NCBI GenBank assembly: GCA_026261815.1
Contig: JAMPIT010000848.1
Coordinates: 5,022,001-5,086,000 of the forward strand
Source of the DNA: Monarcha castaneiventris obscurior
Lineage: Eukaryota; Chordata; Aves; Passeriformes; Monarchidae
Reading direction: 5' to 3'
DNA: 64,000 nucleotides
Shown: in pieces, positions 24,944 through 35,700 of the stretch
How positions within the stretch are numbered: position 1 is the first letter of the stretch
Layout of the letters: the number at the start of each line of letters is the position of its first letter
The notes under the pieces: model-generated
What the model was told of the DNA's origin: nothing
What the model saw: only the letters and a program-made list of their open reading frames with translations
The model's database searches: none
Position numbers and translations under genes: made by a program

Positions 24944-25309
24944 TGTTGCTGCTGCTGGCCAGAGAGTAAAGAAAGACTCAGAGACAGGAATGCAGTCCAA
25001 CAAATAGATGGAATTATTTAATTAACAAAGGACAGGTTTTTATGTGTTTAGTTCTCTGTCTACCTAGATGGCACGAGGTTATTGGACCTCTTGCTACTAA
25101 CTACCAGAGTGATTGGTCAGTTCTCACATCGTTCATTCTCCTAGTCGAGATCATAACAATTCTAATTATATCTGCAGGTGCAAAATAGCAAACTCGGTTT
25201 GCAGAAACCTTATCATGTTTTGCATAGTTCAGCATGAGAAAGACAGAGCTCTCATGAACTACTGCAGAGAGCTGAAGAAATCTCTGCTGAGGCTTTTTCA
25301 GCATCCATA
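24944..25309 (-). mobile_element. Solo LTR of an endogenous retrovirus, with 6-bp target-site duplication, close to the PTPRT exon
   Basis: A 366-bp block is flanked by a perfect 6-bp direct repeat, GAGGAC, at 24938-24943 and 25310-25315. On the minus strand it starts TATGGATGCTGAAAAAGCC and ends GCAGCAACA. ATTAAA lies at 25022-25017, about 73 bp from the 3' end, the same layout as the LTR at 19997. A TATA-like ACATAAAAACC sits just upstream of that signal. It is in the same orientation as PTPRT and begins about 250 bp beyond the splice donor. No viral coding sequence adjoins it. Confidence 0.87.
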
Positions 25310-25551
25310 GAGGACTGGTCAGAAAACTCTCACCTGTTTGCCTATTCCAACAGAAAGCAGCCTCACGCTGTGGCAAAAGTTTGTCAGATAAACCACACAC
25401 ATAAAACCAACAGTTCTTAAACACCTGCCTGTGGAATAAAACAAAATACTCCGGGATGAATCAAAATTCACAGGATCAGTTCGGATCCCTGACAAAGCAC
25501 CTGCACCAGGGACGTGTGGCAGAGCACTTGTCAGAGTGAGAGCAGCAGAGC

Positions 25552-25557
25552 CCTTAC
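25552..25557 (-). other. PTPRT: Splice donor GTAAGG
   Basis: On the minus strand the exon ends GCAG and is followed at once by GTAAGG, a near-consensus U1 site. The cut leaves a single G of the next codon, fitting the Asp or Glu that follows KCA in this family. Reading on past the donor gives Gly-Lys-Gly and then unrelated sequence, so the coding part does end here. Confidence 0.9.
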
Positions 25558-25851
25558 CTGCACACTTGGTCCTGGTGGTCAGGGGGGGGCCGGGGGGCCC
25601 CGTGCCCCCTTCCCCGGGGCGCGTGAGCAGCACTCGGATCTCGTACTCCACGTCGGGGTCCAGGTGCCACAGTTTGTAGTTGGGGGAGTCCACGATGTGT
25701 GTCTCTGCCCAGTTGCCCGTGGTGGTGCGGTACTCCACCTCCTTCAGGATGATGGGCCCGTCCCCGATGATGGAGTTGGCGTTGGGTTTGATCCACAGGT
25801 ACGTGGCTCCCACAGCCAGCAGCTCCGGAGGGGCGATCGGGGTGGGCGGCT
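25558..25851 (-). CDS. PTPRT: Internal exon of receptor tyrosine phosphatase PTPRT: first fibronectin type III domain
   Basis: The exon is 294 bp and phase 1 at both ends. It begins with two bases of a split Glu codon, has 97 complete codons, and ends with one base of the next codon. The translation opens [11 protein letters not shown], carries the FN3 tryptophan in [10 protein letters not shown] (residues 17-26), the tyrosine-corner pattern LDPDVEY (63-69), and ends LTTRTKCA. From family knowledge, R2B phosphatases (PTPRM, PTPRK, PTPRT, PTPRU) have MAM, Ig and four FN3 domains outside the cell, then a membrane span and two phosphatase domains. They mediate homophilic cell adhesion, and PTPRT is mainly neural. 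[20 protein letters not shown] fits PTPRT as I remember it; PTPRM and PTPRK differ here. Exon and domain coincide, as expected for a symmetric extracellular module. No stop or frameshift is seen. No neighbouring exon was recognised, so the gene is partial here. Confidence 0.95.
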
Positions 25852-25882
25852 CTGGAGACAGAAATAAATCACAAGGAGTCAG
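25852..25882 (-). other. PTPRT: Splice acceptor with polypyrimidine tract and branch-point candidate
   Basis: Read on the minus strand, the sequence before the exon is a T/C-rich tract (TTTATTTCTGTCTCCAG) ending in AG at 25853-25852. A CTGAC match to the vertebrate branch-point consensus lies at 25882-25878, its adenine about 27 nt from the AG, which is a normal spacing. The acceptor leaves AG of a split Glu codon on the exon. The motifs are seen directly; use of this branch point is inferred. Confidence 0.85.
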
Positions 25883-27121
25883 AAAATCCTGTCCACATTC
25901 CCACCGTGGATCTGTGCAGTCGGGCTGTCCCAAAGCCTTTTGTAACACAGGCACAATTTCCCCTCTCGTTTACCAAATCTTTTATAAGCATTTCATCTGC
26001 TTCTGGAAAGAACTGGGCTTGGGTTTTTTGTGCTTAAATTTCAGCCCCCCTGCACTGGGAGTAGCTTTACCAAGTCAGAAACACCTGTGAAAACACAGGA
26101 ACCACAAAGCAGCTTCTGTTTTAAATGGAACACAAAAGTGTCTTTTAGATCATCATGAGCTTTATACTTGCTCCCTCTTATAAGGATATGAGCAACAGCA
26201 CTCAACAGAATCTTGGAGGGTGAGGGAGGGGGAAAGAAATCTTAAATAAAGACAACTGAGTGCCCTTAGCATAAACTATGAATAAAAGGGCTCCAGCACA
26301 GCCCTTCCTCTGCCCCATAACCTGCCCCATATCCCAATCACTGATCATGGTGCTGTGGTTCTGCCAAATTCTAATGCTTAACATGACAAAATTAGCAACA
26401 AGTGGAAAACTCAAATCCCTTGTTCATTTTCTGATCTTAACCCCCCAAAAATAGAGATAAACAACAGGATATATTTTCTAATCAAAACACTGGCTGAGAA
26501 AATATTAGCAAATTTAAACAGCAGCAATATTCCCATGACCAGCAGCCTGGATGCTGCTGGAACTGGCTCTAAGTGGGGCTCTTGGTAGCTCAGAACTAAG
26601 AAAAACTCCAAGGCAACAGAGAATCAACACCTCCTATGGTGTTTGATTGCATAGTTTGCTTCACTTCATAGGCAAAGGTACTCAAAAAAGTCTGCATGAG
26701 ACTTGAAGAGTGCCTGGATGTTTGAGAAGCAGCACGAGGAGGCAGGAACCAGCTATTGAGCATCACCTCTGTGAGAAAACGCAAAGCAAGCTGATAAAAG
26801 ACGTCTCAGCAGCTCCCTTTGATGGAAGCTACAGAAAAAAAAAAAAAGAGAAAAAAAATCTACAGAGCTCTGGCTGCCTGCCTGATTTTTATTATTCTTT
26901 TTCACCTTTCCATCAGTGTAAATAACACTTGCATACTGGAAACCACATGAATACACCTTGTGGCTTTGAAAACCTGAGCTGAACTCTGCAATATTATGAG
27001 CAATTTCCTGAATCTTGTCGAGCTTTCCCTCTGCCATGCTCTAATGTGGTTTGCCCTCAGCCCAGAGGGCACAAACTGTTCTCTTGTGAAAATCAGGTGA
27101 GAAAACAGAATAGTTTTATCA

Positions 27122-27312
27122 AGAGAACCTTAAAACCCTGGCACAGGGTGCCCAGAGAAGCTGTGGCTGCCCCTGGATCCCTGGCAGTGCCCAAGGCCAG
27201 GTTGGATGGGGCTTGGAGCAACCTGGGACAGTGGAAGGTGTCCCTGCCCATGGCAGGGGGCGGAATGGGATGAGCTTTAAGGACCTTTCCAACCCAAATC
27301 ATCCCCTGGTCT
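27122..27312 (+). mobile_element. CR1 LINE 3' end
   Basis: The forward text runs CCCTGGCACAGGGTGCCCAG, AAGCTGTGGCTGCCCCTGGA, GTGGAAGGTGTCCCTGCCCA and GACCTTTCCAACCCAAATCA. It is strongly 5'-truncated and little diverged. Boundaries are approximate. Confidence 0.9.
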
Positions 27313-29334
27313 CTGTCTCAGAATAAGAAACACGTAAATGTTGCAACATTACAAATTTAGAGCTCAGTGGGAGTCATTCTAAACCCCTCTCTCCTAAAGA
27401 TGGTTCCTCAAGGAGCCCAGAGGACTGGAAGCATCCAGGACTCACAGAAATGTGCAAGAAAGGACTCTGAGCACCACATGATGGGAGGAAGATTGGATTT
27501 TCCCCTCAGGACAATCCTTGCAGGTTAAGATGTGCTCAGCGAAGAGAAACAAATGCACAAAAACTGATCAACTGAAATTTTGCTCTATTTCATTTCCTTT
27601 TAACTGTTTACAACAAAACATTCTATCTCCTTGAGACTGACTGCAGGAGTTGTGCATTGTACCTCTGGAGAAAAAACAATCTCAGTTGTAATTGCAGCAG
27701 GTATCCAACTTGAACAATAATCAGTGATGCCAGATATGTTTGCTGTGGAATGTCTGTTTCTGCTTTAATTCTGCACCATTCCCATAACTCCTGGCAGAAT
27801 CCTTTTCTGACATGAAATGCCAGGCTGATTATGTTTTGACTTACAAAGTTATTTCTCCAAGAAAATTGTTTTCAAGAAACGTGTGTGGATACATTTTCAT
27901 TAAAAATCAAATTATTATAAATCACCAGCAGTTTATTACTTGTTTCTTGGTGCAAGACAATTAAAAGATAGACTTGGTGATTTTTATTCCCAGTGCAAAA
28001 ACTACATCTTACAAGTCACATCGTAGCTGAACACAAGACAAATGAAATATTAAACTCCATTCTCCTGGGCTGCAGACTTCATCAGCAACATGATCCAGGT
28101 TACTTTGGGATTTGATGGCAAGTTAGAAGAGATTTATGGGACTGAGCTTAATTAACAGAGCAGTTTATCCTGCTAAGCAGACATGGAGATCTCATCTAGC
28201 GAGTTTAGAAACTGCTGTTGCCAAACTGATTTAAATTACGATGTCACCCAGCATGTCCATCTTCCCTACTTTTATCCCAATCCAAATCAACCCCACCAGG
28301 AAAAAAAAATAAAATGATGGTGGTTTCCCTTTTTCTCCCATTTTCCCCTTTCTTTACCATTTGAAGAATAGTTGCTGCAAAATATTATAAAATTAGGAAT
28401 TTAAACTGTTGCTCCTATTTTCTGAATTTAACAAAGAGATAAGCAGCTGTTCCAGTAGTTATTTGAGGATCAATCCCACCTCACTGAAAATAATGGATTC
28501 TTTCCTACTGGCACCAACTGGAGCAAAAGCTTTTTTTAAATATCACTTTGTGCCAAATTACTGCAAGTGATCTAAACAAGTTCCCCATTATTTAGCAAAA
28601 CTGGCACATAAATGAGGAGCATTATTTTGCTCTCTGCTACAAAAGCCACTTGCTGGTTACAGATGACCAGCCTGATGTTATGAGCTCACTATTTTAATTA
28701 AAATCTCTATTTGACCTTGATTAAATAAACATGGCGACAGATTGGCCTTGTACACATTTAATTGGGAACAACCGTATTTTAAGCCCCATTTCATCCCAAC
28801 ACTATTTTATATCACAAGCTTTGCCTGGACTGTTGCTCCCTTTCAGCACTCTCCCACCTCCTCCAGACACAGAGGAGGAAGCCAAGGGCTCTGCAGCAAT
28901 GAGCACATCTGGAACTGGATTGCTGCAGCTGGAATATCCAGCCTGAATCAAAGACTTGGGAAGGACACAGAAGAATGTGCTTATGGGTGCCCACTTTAAG
29001 AAAAAACAAAACAAACATATGCAGTACAGGCTCAAAAAAAAAGGGAGTTATTGACCATGGGTACATTTTATTGAATCTAAAAGCAGGTTCAGTTGTGGAG
29101 ACACAAAGGGAACTGAGGGTCTGCCTTTCTTCTCCTCTTAGAAAAGAAAATGAAGCTCCCATCTACAACTCAGAAGACTGAACACTGTTAGAGCTTGAAA
29201 ATGACATGGATTTTAGTAATGCAAAGAGTGTGAGAAAACAAAATTAACATGAAGGACCAGAACAGAGCAAACAGAACCACAGGGTATCTCAAGACCCACA
29301 AGGATCAAGTCCCACTCCCTGTTCCTTGCAAGAC

Positions 29335-29613
29335 AACCTAAAATTCAATCATACACAGTGACAGGACAAGGGGTAATGGATTCAAACTGACAGAGGGTGA
29401 GGCCCTGGATATTAAAAATTCCTCCCTGTGAGGGTGCTGAGGCCCTGGCACAGGGTGCCCAGAGAAGCTGTGGCTGCCCCTGGATCCCTGGCAGTGCCCA
29501 AGGCCAGGCTGGACATTGGGGCTTGGAGCAGCCTGGGACAGTGGAAGGTCCCAAGGCAGGGGGTGGGATGGGATGAGCTTTAAGGTCTCTTCCAAACCCA
29601 AACCATTCTGGGA
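29335..29613 (+). mobile_element. CR1 LINE 3' fragment (copy B of the inverted duplication)
   Basis: The forward text starts with diverged CR1 body (AGTGACAGGACAAGGGGTAA) and continues through GGCACAGGGTGCCCAGAGAA to the 3' end at CCATTCTGGGATTCTACA. From 29429 on, it and about 130 bp of following non-CR1 sequence match the reverse complement of 4221-4542. The left 90 bp do not match copy A closely. Confidence 0.9.
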
Positions 29614-29748
29614 TTCTACAATGACAAACAGCATCATCCAGACACTTCCTCAACTCTTACTCTACCATTAACACTCTACTTTCCATCTATTGTGGAAAAC
29701 AAAGGCATTTTACTTTTTGGCAAATATTTCTGAGTGTTTCTACTCTAC
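29429..29748 (-). repeat. Inverted duplicate block, copy B (320 bp)
   Basis: Reverse-complement partner of 4221-4542. It includes the CR1 3' junction at about 29613 and the following AT-rich sequence up to 29748, where similarity stops abruptly. It lacks two bases (CA, or AC, in the GGGACACC motif) that copy A has. Confidence 0.9.
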
Positions 29749-32700
29749 TGCTGGAATATTTCTCTATTTGGCTTTCTAAGCAAGGCAATTCTAAGCAATT
29801 TTTACATGATGGAAGAAAAATTGGCTCAGTGAATCCTTAAGATGCAGCTGGGAAGACTGAAAAAACTAGGGAAAACTCCTCAACAACTGTTACCACTTTC
29901 TCCTGTGAAATAATCCATAAAGAAAGACATTATAGAAAATGCAATCTTAAACCAGCTGGATACGCCTCTTAAACTATGAATTTTATGTGCTTTTTAAAAA
30001 ATCCCTTCTTTATTCATAACAAAACCATCTGATAAACTGTACTGACAAGGTGACCATAAATTCTCATTTGCATGGGATGGGCTGGGGCTGGTTTTAGACA
30101 AAAAGAACCCCCAATGCCACAAAACTCTGGTGCATCACCAAGTTCTCTGGGGGTTGAAAAGGTGAAGATGGGACCTGCTACCCAAAGACTCTTCCCTGAC
30201 AAGCAGGGGCTGTGTTTTCCCACATGATCCTGCTCATGCCCCTACTAATGGGAGCTATAAAAGCTTTTCTCATCACATCCTAAACGAGCAGCTGTGGACT
30301 GTGCTTGCCAAACAGATGAGGATGGGACTGAAAGGCAGGGAAACCAAATTTTAAGCTTCTCAAAACTCTTTTAAGCAGAAAACACAGAACAAAAATTACC
30401 TACATAGTTTTTTATGCAATAGCCAGATTATCTGAGCAGCACCCATGGGTACCTTTTCTAGTTTTACACCATAGCAATGAGTCTTCAGGGCTCTGAATGC
30501 CAATATTTATACTGGCACTGCTTATTTTCACACCTCCTACCACTGTCATAAATGCAGCAGGTAAATGTTGCTTTCTAGTGATGGTCCAAATTTCCAGTTC
30601 CATTTACTAAACACAAGAAAAATGACACCTGGATTTTGCAACATTTAGCATGAGAAGATTTCACTGTGCTGACACTGCACTAATAGTTTTTGTCTAAGAG
30701 GGACATTCAGATCTGTCTCTCAGTACTGCAACAGGCTGACAGCAGTGGCAGTGTTACGTGTTATAAGAGTGTGCCAGCAGCAGCAGGAAATCATTCATTA
30801 ATTCACCTGGACAGGTGAACTGCACCAGCGAATGATATGGTCTGTCTGAGCCCCAGGAAAGTGCCCAGAACCAATTCTGAAATCAACAATTCCGAATATT
30901 TAACTAAAGCCAAAACCCAGAAGAGTGAGAGAAGAGGAAGATTTAGGATTTCTACAGCCTGTAAACCAAGGGGCAATGGTTTCACAGTTTATAAATTTCA
31001 AAGGTGCAAAGCATTTCCTGTTTGGTTTTGCACCCCATTATGTACAGAGCATTCCCAGCAGGCAAACATCACCCATACACCTCCTCTCCTCTGGGAGCAC
31101 TCCTGTACTGTGGGATGGAGCCCTGTTCTGGGGATCATGTGATGAATTCCATGTCACTGCTCTCCATCTGATGCTTCTTCCCATCACAGAATTCACTAAC
31201 ACAGCAGTAAGTGGCTTTAGTACTCTGTGGTATAAAATACTCATTTGCCACAGCGTGTAATGTGCTTTTGTCCTTTTGCTTTTCCCTCAAGAGCTGGTGC
31301 TTCTGTCTACAGGGAACTCGCCACACATTTCATGTACAAAAAGCAAGGGAGAAAGCAAAAGTGAGCCAGAAATGTGAAAGAATTGAGCTAAGTGGTCAAA
31401 GAATGAGCACAACAGCAATGAAAACAAGAGATGAGCAGAACCCAGGGGACAGCAATTAGTAATACCAAAGAAAGCCAAGAGACCAAATATTTGGCAGGAT
31501 GCTTGTCTTCCATCATCCCCCCAAACCCCAAATTCAAAGACTACTGACTATTCCCTCAACATCTCCCAACAGCACAGGTGTAGTACACAGATATGAAGGG
31601 AGAACTTGATCCAACAGCCTTATGAAAACAGAAACCATTCTCTATGTATTTTCCCTCAAGAAGCAGAGGAAATGCCCCTTGGTGACTCCAACATGTTCTA
31701 AACTAAGCAGCTGGGCTGTCTAGGACTGAAGAGAACACAGCCATGCTCACAGGAGTTACTGCAAAGCAGGAGAAAACATCTTAACCCTTTCCTGAAAGCA
31801 CTGCAGGCACCAGGCAAGGCAGCTGGGACAAATCCTGGTTGCAGAAGGTTCATTTGTATCAGTGTCATCTTATCAAACAAATATTTACAGAGTCATCCAG
31901 AGTGCACAAAGAGCTGGTACAGGCCCTGTGCCTCCTGCCAACCTTCCAATGGTGTGAGAGGCTAAAGGAGAGGGGCACCAGATCCCAAGTGGGAATTACA
32001 GCAGCGTGCTAATTCATTAGCATTTCACACTATTTGTGTCTCAGAAGCTTAGCCTGAATCCCACCAGAGCCTCAGAGGATGCTTTCATTCTCTAATAAAG
32101 AGGAAAATAGCATCGGATTAGTTGAACAGTATCTCATTTCCCAGCGTAAATTAAGTGAATTAGATGGAAGAGTCTGTGCTCTAATTGTAAAGCTTATTAC
32201 AACAACTCACACAGATTAGACCTGAATGCTTCTCTTTGAGTCAGCATTTGTGCTCTAACAGAGCTAAAAAGGTGGCTACAGACTCAGTGTTGATGGGCAG
32301 GAATCTCCAGTTTTGCAGTGAAACATTCCCAAGCCCTGTGCACCACCTTTCCCACATGGATGGGAGCTGCCCTGCACAGGGCTCTGGCAGGCTCTGGAGG
32401 TAATCTCCAGGAACGACAGGCTCCCCAGGGCTGGAATCATGGACAATTAACTCTCAGTTCTAAAGCACCTGTAATTTTCTGAGTTTGTCAGCTGCAAAAT
32501 AGCTACAAAAACACACCACAGAGAAGAGCAGTGGTGTGCTTCTTGCTGCTCCTGGCATGTCGCTCTCTTTACAGGGATCTTTCATGGACCACGAGAGGCC
32601 CAGCACCAGGACTTCTGTGCATCCATGAGCTGATTACAAATAGCCTGACTTTCACTACGTAGCTGTTCCATGTTGCAGCCTGCACTAATTATCTCAGGCT

Positions 32701-35700
32701 CCCTTTATTGCTGGTGGAGTGAAATGGGCTCACCTTAAGGCACGTATCTAAGACAGGTAAAATTAACTGCTCCCTGATCCCCCCATCTTCTGACTGGTAT
32801 TGAAATAGAACTGAGATGCATTTTACCTCCTTACTCTTCATTTTCTCAGCATACGGCCCTCAGTGTGAAACACAGAGAGGTACTGGGTCAGTCCATTGAG
32901 GGGAAAGCCAAAAAATAACACTGAGCACCTCGAAGCCCTTTGAATTCCCTCTGAAAGCCCTCACCCAGGTGCAGCAGAGCAGCAGAACTCAGGTGCTGAG
33001 GTCTAAACCCGTCACATGAAGATAAATGATGATGCCTTTCTCTGGAAAAGGTGAGCACAACTCACTTTCCTTTTATATATGCAGCCAGAGCGTGCACTGG
33101 TGACAGTGATGCTCTTTGATTTAATAATTCAACACTCAAAGTGCCTGTCAGGGAAAGGATTTCATTCTCTTACTAAGACTATTCAGAGACTGGAGCATCT
33201 TAGTCCCATCTGTTGACATCGTGTCACACACAGAAAAATGGTTCAGCTTTCATCTGACCAAAATACCAGCAAAAATAAAAAGACCATGAATTCCTGTATT
33301 CAGCACCTAACTGCACCATTTTTCTCCACAAGGAGCATGTCCAGCATGCTGGAACCAAGTCCTGTTCTGCAGACTGATCTTTGATATAATTTCCTTACAC
33401 AACAATTAGTAATTTTTAATTTTTGCTGCTTCCCTCGTTTCCCTGGATGACAGGCCCATCAGCTAGGTGTGGACTGAGGTTTCATATTAATCTTGAAATG
33501 ATCCATGAAGAAACACAAGCTAGGCTTTAACATAAGAACATATCTAAATACTTTAATTACAAAAGTATGAGAACTAAACACCATCTCTCCTTCAACAGGG
33601 GAGATGGAAATACAGGAGCTTTCCAGAAACTCTGGTCAAAACCCCGATTCCTCCACTAGAAATTGCTGCCACTGCACCTGCACCAGCCACCATTCAAGCT
33701 GCAGGTTACTCTGAACCTGTGTCTGAGTTCTCTCCCCCAGGTGAGAAATCCCAGGCTTCCTACAATCAATCTCTGCTGATTTCCAATCCACTCTGCTTCC
33801 TTCAACAGCCCCTTCTCCAACACCACAGTCTGAAAAAACAGCCTGTGGGATGCTGCTCTTCCTCGTGGCTCCACAAAGTCTGTACAAGGATATGGAAAAC
33901 TGCATCCACGTCCTACCAGAACCAGGGGCCTCTCCAGCAGTCACTGCTCAGGGCCACCTTCAGCTCTCCCTCATGTTTCTAATTCCAGGGTCCATCTGAG
34001 CTCATCTATCACATGTTATTAAGTCTATTTCTGCTTTCTGCATGAACAAGCTGCTAATCTCCTACGGGGACTGAAAAACGCAAACTCAACAAGCACCAAA
34101 AACAGTAGAAAGGCGTTAATAAACATGTAAACTGAGAAACGTGTAATTTCAGGTCAACTCAAGTTCAAGCAGCTTCGGTAGTTGCTATGCTACCAGCTGA
34201 TGGTGGTGGGGAAGGACAGAGGCAAAAGGATTTTACAGCTCTGTCTTGAGTGGCTATTTAGCAACTTTTGCTTTCTGGCACATCTCTGTCTGCAGAATGA
34301 AGGATCATTAGTCTCTAAGCTGCTGAAATGGCAAGTGACTGGAGGTATTGACCACCAGGAAGCAGCATGGAATGGTTTGTCTGGATTGATTACGCAGCTT
34401 AATCCATAGCAACCTGCTAGGTTTGCAGGAAAAGCCTGAGGCAGGATGCTTCACTTCATGTGAGGCAAAGTGGGGCAGGAAAAATCCCATTGTCCTTTAC
34501 ATCCCTGTCCATCCCCCTGGGGATGGGCAGGACTGATGGAGAGCAGGAAGGAGAACTGAGGAAACAGCCAGGCTGGAGTTAAACAGGAGAGAGCACCACA
34601 GCAGCAAGTCCCAGGCTCAGTGATGCCCCAGCCACTGACACTGATCCCTCCTCTCTCAGACACAACCTGTACCCAGAGCAGGGCCCACTCAGGGTGAGGA
34701 CACTGCTGGGTGCACTGCAAGGCACTTCCAGGCTCTGCTCACAGTTAACCCCCACAAAACCCTGGTGAAACAACTGGGAATGTATTGTTTTATAACTGGA
34801 AATAATGATTAATGGGCGGCTGCAGGGCCAGAGACTGAATGCAGACTTGTGTTCCAGCCTACAGACTTTATGACCTCCTACAAAGAAGCGTGTGCCAGGC
34901 TTGACATACAAATTTAGGGCTTTTTCAATCCATAAAGAAAAATGTTCTCATTTAAGCACTTATTTTCCTCTGACAGATCTGTGAAAAGCATGGATCACTT
35001 TTTACCATGAGGAGGCAAGTCAAATTTAACACAAAAAACAGCTGATGCTGGAATAGTAGATAACAAATGTGCCAACGGGGATCTCGGGGAGACACCCCCC
35101 AAGGAACTTTTCAGCTTTTTCAGCTCTATATCCTGAAGCAGCATCTAACAAACCATCCAGGCAACCAAGTCTCAGAGTAGGCAGGCACCTGAGTGCAGGT
35201 TTGCTTGATATCAACCTGAGCAAGAACACAGTTCTGATCTCGGTATGAAACTTGGATGAAGCAGACATGACTAATTTCAAAAGGTACTTTGCCGAGTGCT
35301 CATTTTGGGCAGTCATTCCTCCTGCCTTAACTGACTGCAATTACAGACCTGGGCAGACTGTGGGAACATTAATAGCCCAAGGGAAGAGCAGGGTTTGCTG
35401 TTATCACAGCTATGCTTCATTCAGATTTAAAAGTTTTCTCTCTTTACTCCTTTCTCTGGGGTAAGAACAGATGTGCACCCTGGGAAACCTGAAGAAAGTA
35501 CTTGAATAACTGGATATGAGGGATATTTAAATAATCCTCATGCAGGTTCCAAAACATTCCCAGTAATAACACCTACAGAAACTGTCCTAGGGTTTACACC
35601 TAAAGTAGCACATTTCATCCCCAAAATTCCAGACATAGGTTAATCATCCTTCCACTGCTGACAACGAGTGTGAAAGAGAGCCAGGTCCATTGCCAATAAC

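Larger units (their letters stand above)
1..25557 (-). other. PTPRT: Downstream intron of PTPRT (partial)
   Basis: All sequence left of the donor at 25557 is read as one intron, because no second-FN3 exon or other recognisable coding block appears in it. In related genes the next exon encodes the second FN3 domain and is about 300 bp, so it would be expected to show as a long open frame. The intron is therefore at least 25.5 kb. It contains the CR1 and LTR pieces listed separately. Very short exons or an unrelated nested non-coding gene cannot be excluded by eye. Confidence 0.75.

Noticed and set aside
19997..25309. A 5.3-kb provirus bounded by the two LTRs.
   Set aside because: Each LTR has its own target duplication, the LTRs are diverged, and there is no viral coding sequence between them.
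25319..25954. 211-codon minus-strand frame as a single gene.
   Set aside because: Only the centre (25558-25851) is PTPRT-like. Both flanks cross clear splice sites into intron, and the 3' tail reaches the edge of the LTR at 24944-25309.
33636..33982. Overlapping open frames suggesting a retrocopy.
   Set aside because: No family resemblance, no poly-A tail and no target duplication were seen.
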